This document shows positions 26,036-34,467 of a DNA stretch of 64,000 nt, in pieces (the stretch's first letter is position 1; each line of letters begins with the position of its first letter). Position numbers and translations under genes: made by a program. The notes beneath the pieces are model-generated. The model saw nothing but the letters and a program-made list of their open reading frames with translations, was not told the origin of the DNA and did not search any database. This DNA comes from Pelagibacterium halotolerans B2 (GTDB lineage Bacteria; Pseudomonadota; Alphaproteobacteria; Rhizobiales; Devosiaceae): NCBI RefSeq assembly GCF_000230555.1, contig NC_016078.1, forward strand, positions 1,550,001-1,614,000. Direction: 5' to 3'.

Positions 26036-26646
26036 TGGGCTGCCTGCGGCTCAAACCCGACGCCGCGGCGCTCGATATCGATCCGCAGCCCCCTGAGCAC
26101 GCCGGTCCTATAGAGAGCCTCGACAATCAGATGCCCGAGAACACCCGCCAGCACAGCCCCGCTGATAAGCCGGATGACAAACATCGCACCGACCAGCCAG
26201 GGCTCGAGGGCACCGTAATCGAACAGGAACCAGTTATATATGAAGCTCGTCACCGAGGCGCCCATCCCCGCGGCGATCAACACCGGCAGCCGGTAATGCT
26301 TCCAGCCCAGCGCCGCAAAAACCAGTTCCGCCCCAAGGCCCTGCACCATCGCCGCGATGAGCAACCCCAGCCCCGCGGGACTGCCGAGCAGGATTTCAAT
26401 CCCTGCCGCCAGCACCTCGGCCATCAGGGCAACACCGGGTTTGCGGATGACGGCGGCGGCAACGATGGATGCCGAAAACCAGAACCCCATGAAAACGTCC
26501 ATCGTCACCGGCCCGAACGCCGCCTGGCTGACCAGCCAGACCTGAACCCAGGCCAGGTAGAGCACGGCAAACGCGGCGCCGAAAACGGCAACGACAAGGG
26601 TCTCGCGCAGCGTCCAGCGCCACGATTGCGAAGCGAAATCGGACAT
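26032..26646 (-). CDS. ykoE: ECF transporter S component, YkoE family (HMP/thiamine)
   Basis: 204 residues with about five to six membrane helices (TLVVAVFGAAFAVLYLAWV, GFWFSASIVAAAV, GLGLLIAAMVQGLGAELVFA, MFVIRLISGAVLAGVLGHL) and conserved YkoE segments such as FGPVTMDVFMGFWF and AELVFAALGWKHY. The S component binds thiamine or hydroxymethylpyrimidine and hands it through the membrane. An ideal AAAGGAGG site precedes the ATG. A hairpin lies between ykoF and this gene. Confidence 0.9.
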   Translation of the reverse strand: MSDFASQSWRWTLRETLVVAVFGAAFAVLYLAWVQVWLVSQAAFGPVTMDVFMGFWFSASIVAAAVIRKPGVALMAEVLAAGIEILLGSPAGLGLLIAAMVQGLGAELVFAALGWKHYRLPVLIAAGMGASVTSFIYNWFLFDYGALEPWLVGAMFVIRLISGAVLAGVLGHLIVEALYRTGVLRGLRIDIERRGVGFEPQAAQ

Positions 26647-26676
26647 GTCCTGTCCTCCTTTGATAACGATGTTGGG

Positions 26677-26705
26677 AAAAGCGCCGCGGGACCACGCCCC
26701 GCGGA
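26677..26705 (-). terminator. Hairpin between ykoF and ykoE
   Basis: On the minus strand CCGCGGG / CCCGCGG (7 bp, 7-base loop) is followed by CGCTTTTCCC. It could reduce read-through so that the soluble YkoF is made in excess of the membrane subunits. Confidence 0.5.
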
Positions 26706-26709
26706 AAAG

Positions 26710-27327
26710 TCACGCAGCGGCGTCCGGAGACGGGCTGTTGGCCGAAGCGGTCAGATCGATCGCGACATGCGCGTTCGGATCGCCAAAGCTGAGCCAGGCT
26801 TGCGAAAGAGCCTCAAAGACCGGCCCGGCATCGCCGGCCAGCCTCGTGCAGTAGTTCTTCGCCCTGTCGAACACCGGCGAGGCTTTCAGGAAATCGATGC
26901 AGCCGTAGATTTCGTCCATGTAATCGGCCGGGCCGAGCGGATAGAGCGAAAATTGCACGGCAACCCTCTGGCCGGTCGATGGCGCATCGGTCACGGCTCG
27001 CGCCGCACGCCTCTTACGCTTTTCAAGGTCTTCGTCGAACGCAGACGGCTGTTCGGGCTCGCAGATATCCATGTCCGGTTCCCCCGGACATCCGCGAGAG
27101 ATCGTAGCATGCATTGCTACGTGATGCCCGCTCCGCGCTGCCGCAACGAACAATTCGCGCATGGTTGGAAAAATCAACTCTGGCGGACCGACGACAAGCG
27201 TCGAGATATCGTCGGTCTCTATGCGCAAGTGGTCCCTATAGGGCGCAATTGCGTCGAGAGAGGACAGAATTACGCGAACGAAATCGTCCGCCATGACATA
27301 AAGGGAGAGTTGTGCGCCGCACTTCAT
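26710..27327 (-). CDS. ykoF: YkoF-family thiamine/HMP-binding protein
   Basis: 205 residues with two repeats of the YkoF ferredoxin-like fold. Repeat 1 starts at GAQLSLYVMADDFVRVILSS, and repeat 2 at VAVQFSLYPLGPADYMDEIY. A charged linker (DEDLEKRKRRAAR) separates them. Bacillus YkoF binds thiamine and is co-encoded with YkoEDC; here it is first in the operon. The start at 27327 lies directly after the TPP riboswitch, with GGAG and GAGG near its 3' edge serving as ribosome site. No signal peptide is seen, so the protein is cytoplasmic. Confidence 0.92.
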   Translation of the reverse strand: MKCGAQLSLYVMADDFVRVILSSLDAIAPYRDHLRIETDDISTLVVGPPELIFPTMRELFVAAARSGHHVAMHATISRGCPGEPDMDICEPEQPSAFDEDLEKRKRRAARAVTDAPSTGQRVAVQFSLYPLGPADYMDEIYGCIDFLKASPVFDRAKNYCTRLAGDAGPVFEALSQAWLSFGDPNAHVAIDLTASANSPSPDAAA

Positions 27328-27330
27328 CTT

Positions 27331-27420
27331 CGCCTCGCTCCGCTGGTATTATCCAGATCAGCTTTAGGGTTAGATGGCTTTGCGCCGTCCTCTCAGCCCC
27401 GGCCATACGGAGCACCCCTG
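27331..27420 (-). promoter_or_regulatory. TPP riboswitch (THI element)
   Basis: On the minus strand the conserved TPP aptamer landmarks appear in order: CAGGGGTGCTCC, GGGCTGAGAGGA, ACCCTAAAGCTGATCTGGAT, then AATACCAGCGGAG. This matches the class signature (GGGGUGC, CUGAGA, ACCCUU, CUGAUCUGGAUAAUACCAGCG). The 3' end runs into the ykoF ribosome site (GGAGCGAGG, a few bases before ATG). TPP binding would therefore most simply hide the ribosome site and shut off thiamine/HMP uptake. The regulatory mode is inferred from position. Confidence 0.96.
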
Positions 27421-27534
27421 TCGAACGACTCGATGGTTAGCACATCTTTCCATCGTGCGGCAACGGGAACTTCCCGCTTTGAGAGAACACCGTTTTCCGG
27501 CACTCTGTGTACCTGTCTTTGGAAAGGCCCAACC

Positions 27535-28140
27535 GTGCGAAACATCCGATTTGCAATAACAGCCCTCCTTATTGGTGCCTGGCCGGGAATCGGTTTGGCG
27601 CAGCAGGAAGCCGTAAGCGAAGACGACGCCTTTGCGCGTTTTTCACAGAGCTTTCCCGAACTGTGCTACGGGCTCGAAGACTCTGTCGCCGCGGAATATT
27701 ACCCGAACGAGCGTTGGGATCTGAGCTGGGAAACCGAATATTCGGACGCTCCACAGACCGCCACGCTCCATAGATTCTTCTGTGGTTCTGGCGCTTACAA
27801 CGTCAACCACATGTACTATCTCGAAACCGAGTACGAGGGCTTGGTGCCGGTGGCCTTTGCCACTCCCCAGTTCGACGTCGTCTATGAAAATGATGATTTC
27901 GAAGGCGCGGTCCTCGATATGCCGATGACGGGTTACGGCACCCAGTTGTTGCTCACCAATTCCGAATTCGACTCCGAGACAAAAACAATCACCAGCCACG
28001 CCCTGTGGCGCGGTCTTGGCGACGCCTTTTCAGCGGGAACCTGGACCTTCGATGAGGGTCAGTTCGTACTTATCCGCTACCAAGTCGATGCGCAGTATGA
28101 TGGTGAAGCCAATCCCGAAACGCTGGTGAGCTTCAAATAG
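27535..28140 (+). CDS. Secreted/periplasmic hypothetical protein (possible DUF1176-like)
   Basis: 201 residues from the GTG at 27535, preceded by GGAAAGG 7 bases upstream. A signal peptide is likely (RFAITALLIGAWPGIGLAQQ, cleavage near residue 23). The mature protein has three cysteines, one within FFCGSGAYN, and a later LLLTNSEFDSETKTITSHAL. The CGSGAYN segment and general layout recall DUF1176 proteins, but the similarity is weak and I would not assign a function. It is followed 12 bases later by the DUF1801 gene and may be co-transcribed with it. Confidence 0.7.
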   Translation: MRNIRFAITALLIGAWPGIGLAQQEAVSEDDAFARFSQSFPELCYGLEDSVAAEYYPNERWDLSWETEYSDAPQTATLHRFFCGSGAYNVNHMYYLETEYEGLVPVAFATPQFDVVYENDDFEGAVLDMPMTGYGTQLLLTNSEFDSETKTITSHALWRGLGDAFSAGTWTFDEGQFVLIRYQVDAQYDGEANPETLVSFK

Positions 28141-28152
28141 GAGTAACGCTCC

Positions 28153-28575
28153 ATGTCAGGTCTCAAGACTCGCCCGACCGACCAGAAGGTCTCCCAATTC
28201 ATCGACGCGGTCGAACCTGATCAAAAGCGGCAAGACTGCTGGACCATGGTCGAGATGATGCGCGAGATAACTGGCTCCGAGCCCGTCATGTGGGGCTCCT
28301 CGATTGTCGGGTTCGGAACCTACACATATGTCAACACGACCAAGAAACCCGCAGATTGGCCGATCACAGGTTTTTCACCCCGCAAGGCAAATCTCACGCT
28401 TTATGTGATGCCGGGTTTTTCGCAATACGATGCTCTCATGGAGAAGCTGGGCAAGCACTCGACCGGCGTTTCGTGCCTTTACGTAAAGAAGCTGGCCGAT
28501 ATCGATCTTGGCATTCTCAAAGAGCTCATTCGCCGATCGGTCGAACAGATGCGGGCGACCTATCCCACCAGATAA
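28153..28575 (+). CDS. DUF1801 domain protein
   Basis: 140 residues covering the whole DUF1801 (YdhG-like) domain: VSQFIDAVEPDQKRQDCWTM at the start, PVMWGSSIVGFGTYTY with the characteristic Met-Trp-Gly, then FSPRKANLTLYVMPGF and LYVKKLADIDLGILKEL. The fold is related to frataxin-like/YdhG proteins; function is not established. Lys pairs and aromatic residues suggest a ligand pocket, but that is conjecture. A long hairpin follows 3 bases after the stop. Confidence 0.88.
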   Translation: MSGLKTRPTDQKVSQFIDAVEPDQKRQDCWTMVEMMREITGSEPVMWGSSIVGFGTYTYVNTTKKPADWPITGFSPRKANLTLYVMPGFSQYDALMEKLGKHSTGVSCLYVKKLADIDLGILKELIRRSVEQMRATYPTR

Positions 28576-28578
28576 GAA

Positions 28579-28612
28579 GAGACCGCAGCGCCGGGCGGAC
28601 GACTGCGGTCTC
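28579..28612 (+). terminator. Stable hairpin after the DUF1801 gene
   Basis: Perfect 10-bp stem GAGACCGCAG / CTGCGGTCTC, 14-base loop. No T-run follows, so it may stabilise the mRNA 3' end or work with Rho. A second inverted repeat (GCTTCCGC 28620-28627 / GCGGAAGC 28656-28663) lies just downstream. The remaining gap to amn (28664-28853) shows nothing further. Confidence 0.5.
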
Positions 28613-28853
28613 CATAAACGCTTCCGCCGCGCTGTTGAGGGCTTGGGGGACTACAGCGGAAGCTTGTGTCCGCTAGTGCATGGGCTCGTTTGCCAGTCCA
28701 GCAGACACCACCAATATCGGTTGTCATTGCGGCGACAAAAGGCCCAATCACCGAACTGTGATAAAACGCTGATTGGATCGGAGAGCATTGCACGGCGAAG
28801 CCGAAACTGGCATGCCTTGGGGTTAAAACCAAAAACAAGAACAGGACTTGCGC

Positions 28854-30332
28854 ATGAAACTCATCACTCCGCCCACCATACCGCTGAAATCCTTCTCCGA
28901 TCCGGTCAAGGCTTGGGAGTATGTCTGCGAAATCTATGACCGCAACACGGGCTTCATCCGCGACCATCTGCTCAACCTGACCAAGGGACAGGTGCCTCCG
29001 GGCAAGGTTCGTGCCCATTACCCCAAGGTGCAGGTGCTTTCGACAAGCTTCCAGCAACAGGCCAATTCGCGCCTTGCCTATGGCTTTCTGCACAGCCCCG
29101 GGCTTTATCAGACCACGCTGACCCAGCCGGCGCTGTTTCATAAGTACCTTATCGAGAATTTTTCGCTCATCCTCAAGAACCACGGCGGCAAGATAGAGGT
29201 CGGAGAATCCGAAACCCCCATTCCGCTCCATTTCGCCGTCGATCCGAAAGAGCGGGTTGAGGGCGATACGCTCCTCGATATCGGTGTGCCGTTGCGCGAC
29301 CTGTTCGACGTCCCCGATCTGGCCCACATGGACGATGAAATCGCCAACGGCACGTTTATCCCGCCTTCGGGTGGCCCCTACCCGCTTGCCGCCTTCACCG
29401 GACCGCGCGTCGATTATTCGCTGCACCGGCTCAACCACTACACCGGAACGGTCCCCGACCATTTCCAGAACTTCGTGATCTTCACAAACTACCAGTTCTA
29501 TATTGAGGAATTCACCCGGCTCGCCCATCAGTGGATGAGCGAAGGGCACGAATTCTATGAAAGCTTTGTCGAACCGGGAAACGTTATAACGACCAATAGC
29601 CGCCTTGGCGGAGGAACCGATGGCACGCTGCCCGCCCGCCAGCCTCAGATGCCCGCCTATCACCTGACGGCGCCTAACGGTCGCGGCATTACGATGATAA
29701 ACATTGGTGTAGGGCCATCCAACGCCAAGACGGCAACGGACCATATCGCTGTCCTGCGCCCCCATGCCTGGCTGATGCTCGGACACTGCGCCGGCCTGCG
29801 CAACTCGCAGTCTTTGGGCGATTACGTTCTGGCGCACGCCTATGTTCGCGAGGATCACGTTCTCGACGACGACCTGCCCGTCACGGTCCCGATTCCAGCA
29901 CTGGCCGAAATTCAGCTTGCTCTGCAGGAAGCTGTGGCCGAGGTCACGCATCTTGAGGGCCTGGAAACCAAGACCATCATGCGCACCGGTACGGTCTTCA
30001 CCATCGACAACCGCAACTGGGAGTTGCGGGACCAGAGCGAAATCACCCGCCGTCTGTCACAATCGCGCGCCATCGCGCTGGACATGGAGAGCGCCACGAT
30101 CGCTGCCAATGGTTTCCGCTTCCGTGTCCCTTACGGCACCCTCCTCTGCGTCTCAGACAAGCCCCTGCACGGCGAACTCAAGCTCCCCGGCATGGCCTCT
30201 GACTTCTATCGCACCCAGGTTAACCGCCACCTGCTGATCGGCCTCAAAGCCATGGAAATCCTGCGCAATCAGCCCGTCGAACGGCTGCATTCACGCAAGT
30301 TGCGGTCCTTTGCCGAAACGGCATTCCAATAA
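28854..30332 (+). CDS. amn: AMP nucleosidase
   Basis: 492 residues from the ATG at 28854, with AGGACT upstream; an in-frame TTG two codons earlier is less likely. AMP nucleosidase hydrolyses AMP to adenine and ribose 5-phosphate. The N-terminal regulatory domain includes LTKGQVPPGKVRAHYPKVQ. The catalytic nucleoside-phosphorylase-like domain includes MINIGVGPSNAKTATDHIAV, RPHAWLMLGHCAGLRNSQ, and ALDMESATIAANGFRFRVPY with the conserved DMES region. Length fits the family (about 480-500). The gene stands alone, and a minus-strand terminator for maeB overlaps its last bases. Confidence 0.95.
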   Translation: MKLITPPTIPLKSFSDPVKAWEYVCEIYDRNTGFIRDHLLNLTKGQVPPGKVRAHYPKVQVLSTSFQQQANSRLAYGFLHSPGLYQTTLTQPALFHKYLIENFSLILKNHGGKIEVGESETPIPLHFAVDPKERVEGDTLLDIGVPLRDLFDVPDLAHMDDEIANGTFIPPSGGPYPLAAFTGPRVDYSLHRLNHYTGTVPDHFQNFVIFTNYQFYIEEFTRLAHQWMSEGHEFYESFVEPGNVITTNSRLGGGTDGTLPARQPQMPAYHLTAPNGRGITMINIGVGPSNAKTATDHIAVLRPHAWLMLGHCAGLRNSQSLGDYVLAHAYVREDHVLDDDLPVTVPIPALAEIQLALQEAVAEVTHLEGLETKTIMRTGTVFTIDNRNWELRDQSEITRRLSQSRAIALDMESATIAANGFRFRVPYGTLLCVSDKPLHGELKLPGMASDFYRTQVNRHLLIGLKAMEILRNQPVERLHSRKLRSFAETAFQ

Positions 30333-30356
30333 AAAGAGGGCGCCTCTGGCGCCCTC
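30331..30356 (-). terminator. Rho-independent terminator of maeB, overlapping the amn stop
   Basis: On the minus strand GAGGGCGCC / GGCGCCCTC (9 bp, 3-base loop) followed by TTTTTATT. It begins 25 bases after the maeB stop, and its T-run reaches the amn stop codon, so the convergent genes share a compact end. Confidence 0.85.
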
Positions 30357-30380
30357 CTCATAAGCCCGGAAAATCCTGCC

Positions 30381-32663
30381 TCAGCGTTTGAGCGCCAGGC
30401 TCTCATTGGCAGTGATCGCGGTCATGTTCACGATTCCGCGGCTGGTCACCGAAGGCGCAAGGATATGCGCAGGATTTCGTGTGCCCATCAGGATCGGACC
30501 GACCGGAAGCGCATTGTTCAATTCCTTGAGCAAGGTCATGGAAAGATTCGCACTTTCAAGGTTCGGGAACACCAGCAGATTGGCTTCGCCCTTGAGCACC
30601 GAGTCGGGAATGTAGCGTTCACGCAGCCCCTGGTTGAGCGCCAGGTCGCCCTGCATTTCGCCTTCGACAATGAGGTCCGGCGCTACGCGCTTGAGCTTGT
30701 CATAGGCGGCTTTCATCTTGTCTGACGATGCCCCCTCGCGAGAGCCGAAGTTCGAATAGCTCAGCAGCGCTGCCTTGGCTTCAATATTGAAGCGCCTGAG
30801 ATGGTCGCGCGCCTGAAGCGTAATCGATACGATCTCGTCAGCGCTCGGGTCCATGTTCACATAGGTATCGGCAAGGAAAAATGCCCCGCGCGGCATGATA
30901 AGCATTGAGAGTGCCGAAACGTCCGAAACGCCGTCCGACAGCCCGACAACGGATTTGATATCGCGCACGTGCTTGATGTAACGCCCCTGAAGACCGCATA
31001 TCAGCCCATCGGCATCGCCGCGCTTGACGGCGAGCGCCCCGATGATCGTGGTATTGGTGCGCACGATCGTACGCGCCGTATCGGGTGTGACGCCCGAACG
31101 CCCAACGAGCGAATGGAACTCGGCGACATATTCCTTGTAGCGCGGATCGTCTTCGGGATTGATAATCTCGAAATCCTTGCCCGGCGTCAGCTGCAGCCCG
31201 AAGCGTTCGATTCGCTGCTCGATGACAAACGGCCGTCCAATAAGAATTGGCTGCGCGATGCCCTCTTCGAGCACCACCTGCGTGGCCCGCAGTACGCGTT
31301 CGTCTTCACCATCGGCAAACGCAATGCGCTGACCGGCGCCCTTGGCGCGCTCGATCATCGGCTTCATCACCATGCCCGAGCGGAAAACGAACCGATTGAG
31401 ACTGTCCTTGTAGGCGTCGAAATCGGCTACGGGACGCCGCGCGACGCCCGAATCCATCGCGGCCTTCGCAACGGCGGGCGCAATACGCAGAATGAGGCGC
31501 TGATCGAACGGATTGGGGATGAGATAATCCCGGCCGAAAGTCGATGGAGACCCTGGAACCGACTCGAGCACCGGCTCATGCGCCAGCTTGGCGATCGCAT
31601 GAGCGGCGGCGGCCTTCATTTCTTCATTGATCGTGGTTGCACCGACATCGAGCGCACCGCGGAAGATGAACGGAAAGCACAGGACGTTGTTGACCTGATT
31701 TGGGTAGTCGGATCGCCCTGTGCAGATCATTGCATCCGGCCGTTCTTCAATGGCGATCTCGGGCATGATTTCCGGCACCGGATTGGATAGCGCCAGGATC
31801 AGGGGATTCTCCGCCATATCCTTGAGCATCTCTCGCTTCAGCGCACCGGCCGCGGAAAGGCCGAGGAAGATATCGGCACCTTCCATAACCTCAGCAAGCG
31901 ATGTCTTGTCGCTGTCCTGAGCGAAAGCCCCCCGCCAACGATCCACGGAGTTGTCGCGTCGCGTCGTCACCAGTCCTTCGCGATCGGCCACCCAGATGTT
32001 TTCCCGCTTGGCGCCCACCGCCATCAGCATGTTCAGGCAGGCGATGGCAGCCGCGCCGGCACCGGAGGTGCAAATCTTGACCTTGGAAATGTCCTTTCCG
32101 GCAATCTTGAGCCCGTTGAGGACCGCAGCCGCAACGATAATGGCCGTACCGTGCTGATCGTCGTGAAAAACCGGAATCGGCATGCGCTCGCGCAGCGCTT
32201 CCTCGATCTCGAAGCAATCCGGCGCCTTGATGTCTTCAAGATTGATGCCGCCGAACGAGGGCCACATCGGCGCAACGGTTTCGATGAACTTCTTGGGATC
32301 CTGCTCGTCGATCTCGATATCGATTGAATCGATACCGGCAAACTTTTTGAAAAGGACTGACTTGCCTTCCATCACTGGCTTGGATGCCAACGCCCCGATA
32401 TTGCCCAGCCCGAGAACCGCCGTGCCGTTGGAAATGACCGCCACGAGATTGCCACGCGAGGTGTAGAGCGCCGCCGTTTCCGGATCTGCCGCAATTTCCT
32501 CGCACGGTGCCGCGACACCCGGCGAATATGCAAGAGCCAGATCACGTTGGTTTGCCAGCGGCTTGGTCGGAACAATCTCGATCTTGCCGGGCTTGGGATG
32601 CTGGTGGAAATGCAGGGCAGCTTCTTTAAGCGCCTTCTGCGGATCGCGCGGTTCGTCCGTCAT
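30381..32663 (-). CDS. maeB: NADP-dependent malic enzyme with phosphotransacetylase-like domain
   Basis: 760 residues from the ATG at 32663, preceded by GAGGAGA. The malic enzyme half (about 1-430) has [37 protein letters not shown] and the NAD(P) site [16 protein letters not shown]. The C-terminal half resembles phosphate acetyltransferase ([40 protein letters not shown]) but in MaeB serves as a regulatory acetyl-CoA-binding domain. It decarboxylates malate to pyruvate and CO2 and makes NADPH. Transcribed alone, with its own terminator. Confidence 0.96.
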   Translation of the reverse strand: MTDEPRDPQKALKEAALHFHQHPKPGKIEIVPTKPLANQRDLALAYSPGVAAPCEEIAADPETAALYTSRGNLVAVISNGTAVLGLGNIGALASKPVMEGKSVLFKKFAGIDSIDIEIDEQDPKKFIETVAPMWPSFGGINLEDIKAPDCFEIEEALRERMPIPVFHDDQHGTAIIVAAAVLNGLKIAGKDISKVKICTSGAGAAAIACLNMLMAVGAKRENIWVADREGLVTTRRDNSVDRWRGAFAQDSDKTSLAEVMEGADIFLGLSAAGALKREMLKDMAENPLILALSNPVPEIMPEIAIEERPDAMICTGRSDYPNQVNNVLCFPFIFRGALDVGATTINEEMKAAAAHAIAKLAHEPVLESVPGSPSTFGRDYLIPNPFDQRLILRIAPAVAKAAMDSGVARRPVADFDAYKDSLNRFVFRSGMVMKPMIERAKGAGQRIAFADGEDERVLRATQVVLEEGIAQPILIGRPFVIEQRIERFGLQLTPGKDFEIINPEDDPRYKEYVAEFHSLVGRSGVTPDTARTIVRTNTTIIGALAVKRGDADGLICGLQGRYIKHVRDIKSVVGLSDGVSDVSALSMLIMPRGAFFLADTYVNMDPSADEIVSITLQARDHLRRFNIEAKAALLSYSNFGSREGASSDKMKAAYDKLKRVAPDLIVEGEMQGDLALNQGLRERYIPDSVLKGEANLLVFPNLESANLSMTLLKELNNALPVGPILMGTRNPAHILAPSVTSRGIVNMTAITANESLALKR

Positions 32664-32785
32664 GCCGTCTCCTCGGATTAGCGGCGAGATACCTGCCACC
32701 AATCGCATCAAAATGGAAGGCTTGCGAACCTATCTTTTCCGCACTTGGGATATTCAGCGGCCTATCGGGTAGGAATACCGGCAAA

Positions 32786-34423
32786 TCAGGCAGCAAGTCC
32801 TGGCTCAAGATTGCTTTCCCGAACACCGGGTCTGAGCGCATTCGCCAGAACGAGGAACGATGACAGTTTCATCGGCGGAGCAAAAAGGTAGCCTTGGGCA
32901 AACACCACGTTCTTGGACCGAAGGTAGAGCGCCTGCTCCTGGGTTTCGACCCCTTCGGCTATGATGTCGATATCGAGATCCTTGGCCATCGAAATCAGGG
33001 CATCGACCACCGGAACGGGCTGGCTTGCGTCTTTTATCATCTCGACGAAAATCTTGTCGATCTTGACGATATCGATGCCGAGCGTCTGCAGATACGCAAG
33101 ATTTGAATGGCCCGTCCCTGCATCGTCCATGGCGATCCGAACCCCGAGCTTGTGCATCGCACTCATCACCCGGTTGGCCGCATTCCTATCGTCGAGCGGT
33201 CGACGCTCTGTAATTTCAAAGACAAGCTGACGATAGGAAATACCGCTTCCCTCAAACACCGACTGGATATCTTCCACGATCGACCCGTCACGAAAATGCC
33301 CCTCGAAAAGGTTGATCGACACCTTGAAGTCCGGCACTTCGCGGCAGATGTCCTCGAGATCGTAGCGGACCTGCTCCATAAGGCTCAGCGTCATCGGGAT
33401 GGCCAGACCCGACATTTCCGCATAGTCGATAAATGCACCTGGAGGAATTATTTCTCCATTTTTCTTCACCCAGCGTATGAGAACCTCGCAACCGATGAGC
33501 TTTCCGGTCTTGAGGTTGATGACGGGCTGGTAATAGGGTTTCATTTCTCCAGCGATAATGGCGCGTTCCAGGTCGAAAGCAACGATATCGGCCTTGCGCG
33601 CATATTGGATCGCCAGGACCAGAATAAGCGCCCCCATGAAACAGGCCGCCACTGTAAAGCCCACATCGAGCGGCGAATATTCGGAACGGACCTGGGAAAA
33701 CGATAGACCAGCTTCTGCTTTCAGCGGTATTTCGCCGGCAAACGACCTAGCAAAAAGATAATCATCCCGGCCCGCCCCTTGCCCGATCCGTTCGTCCCCC
33801 CGCAACAGGATCGAACTGCCACTGGTCAGGGCGACCTGCAAATAGCTGATCTGGCCCAGCAGCGGCGCGTCTTTGCGCATGAGCATCGGAGTGGCCAGCA
33901 CCAGCGCCGAAACGGTACGCTCGCGTCCGAATGCCTGGGTTATCTTGAGCAACGGGATTTCGCTGCCCTCTATCTTAACGACACTCAGCGTTTCCGTATG
34001 ACCTGGGATCGTCAGGCTTTCCGACAGAACGCGATAGTCAACTGCGCGGCCAAATGCCGAGCAATATTGCACCCCGTCGTGGTTTTCCACGAGCACTTGG
34101 CGCAGGAACGGGTTGGCTTCCAGCTCTGAATTCACGTTCTGTATAAAAGTTGCCGCGCACAAGGATGGGCTGTTGGCCAGAATGCGCCTTAGCGATTGAA
34201 TTCCCTCATGAACGGTAACCTGAGAATCATGGGTAATCGCATCCACGGTCGTCTGCAAGGCACCCGTTTCCCGCGCCTGGACATAGCCATCGATCACATG
34301 GTCGACGGCCACCACCGGCAAGAACGCCAGCAATGCCACAACGAGCAGCACAATCTGTGAAAAACGCGACCGCAAAGAAAAATGCCCGGAAGTATCGACC
34401 CTCAATTCGATCCTACCGGGCAA
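32786..34423 (-). CDS. Membrane CSS-motif EAL phosphodiesterase (c-di-GMP), PdeC-like
   Basis: 545 residues: membrane helix about 22-41, periplasmic CSS-type domain about 42-255 with two cysteines (Cys89, and Cys121 in QYCSAFG), second helix about 257-274, then a cytoplasmic EAL domain. Catalytic positions are largely kept: Glu313 in CEVLIRW (EVL instead of EAL), Asn in VSINLFEGH, Glu in FEITERRP, Asp433-Asp434 in MDDAGTGHS, Lys in VKIDKIF, Glu490 in IAEGVET and Gln in FAQGYLF. It should hydrolyse c-di-GMP. In E. coli PdeC the periplasmic cysteine pair forms a redox-sensitive disulfide, and the same control is inferred here. Confidence 0.9.
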   Translation of the reverse strand: MPGRIELRVDTSGHFSLRSRFSQIVLLVVALLAFLPVVAVDHVIDGYVQARETGALQTTVDAITHDSQVTVHEGIQSLRRILANSPSLCAATFIQNVNSELEANPFLRQVLVENHDGVQYCSAFGRAVDYRVLSESLTIPGHTETLSVVKIEGSEIPLLKITQAFGRERTVSALVLATPMLMRKDAPLLGQISYLQVALTSGSSILLRGDERIGQGAGRDDYLFARSFAGEIPLKAEAGLSFSQVRSEYSPLDVGFTVAACFMGALILVLAIQYARKADIVAFDLERAIIAGEMKPYYQPVINLKTGKLIGCEVLIRWVKKNGEIIPPGAFIDYAEMSGLAIPMTLSLMEQVRYDLEDICREVPDFKVSINLFEGHFRDGSIVEDIQSVFEGSGISYRQLVFEITERRPLDDRNAANRVMSAMHKLGVRIAMDDAGTGHSNLAYLQTLGIDIVKIDKIFVEMIKDASQPVPVVDALISMAKDLDIDIIAEGVETQEQALYLRSKNVVFAQGYLFAPPMKLSSFLVLANALRPGVRESNLEPGLAA

Positions 34424-34467
34424 GACTTTAACTGCGCATTAAATCAGCGGTGTTTGCCTGATACCGC

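Noticed and set aside
25918..27534. Extended N-terminus for the secreted hypothetical gene at 27535
   Set aside because: The extension runs antisense through ykoD, ykoE, ykoF and the riboswitch; the GTG at 27535 has a ribosome site and opens a signal peptide.
28613..28853. Possible riboswitch or tRNA in the leader of amn
   Set aside because: Only a short inverted repeat is visible; no aptamer consensus or cloverleaf could be traced.
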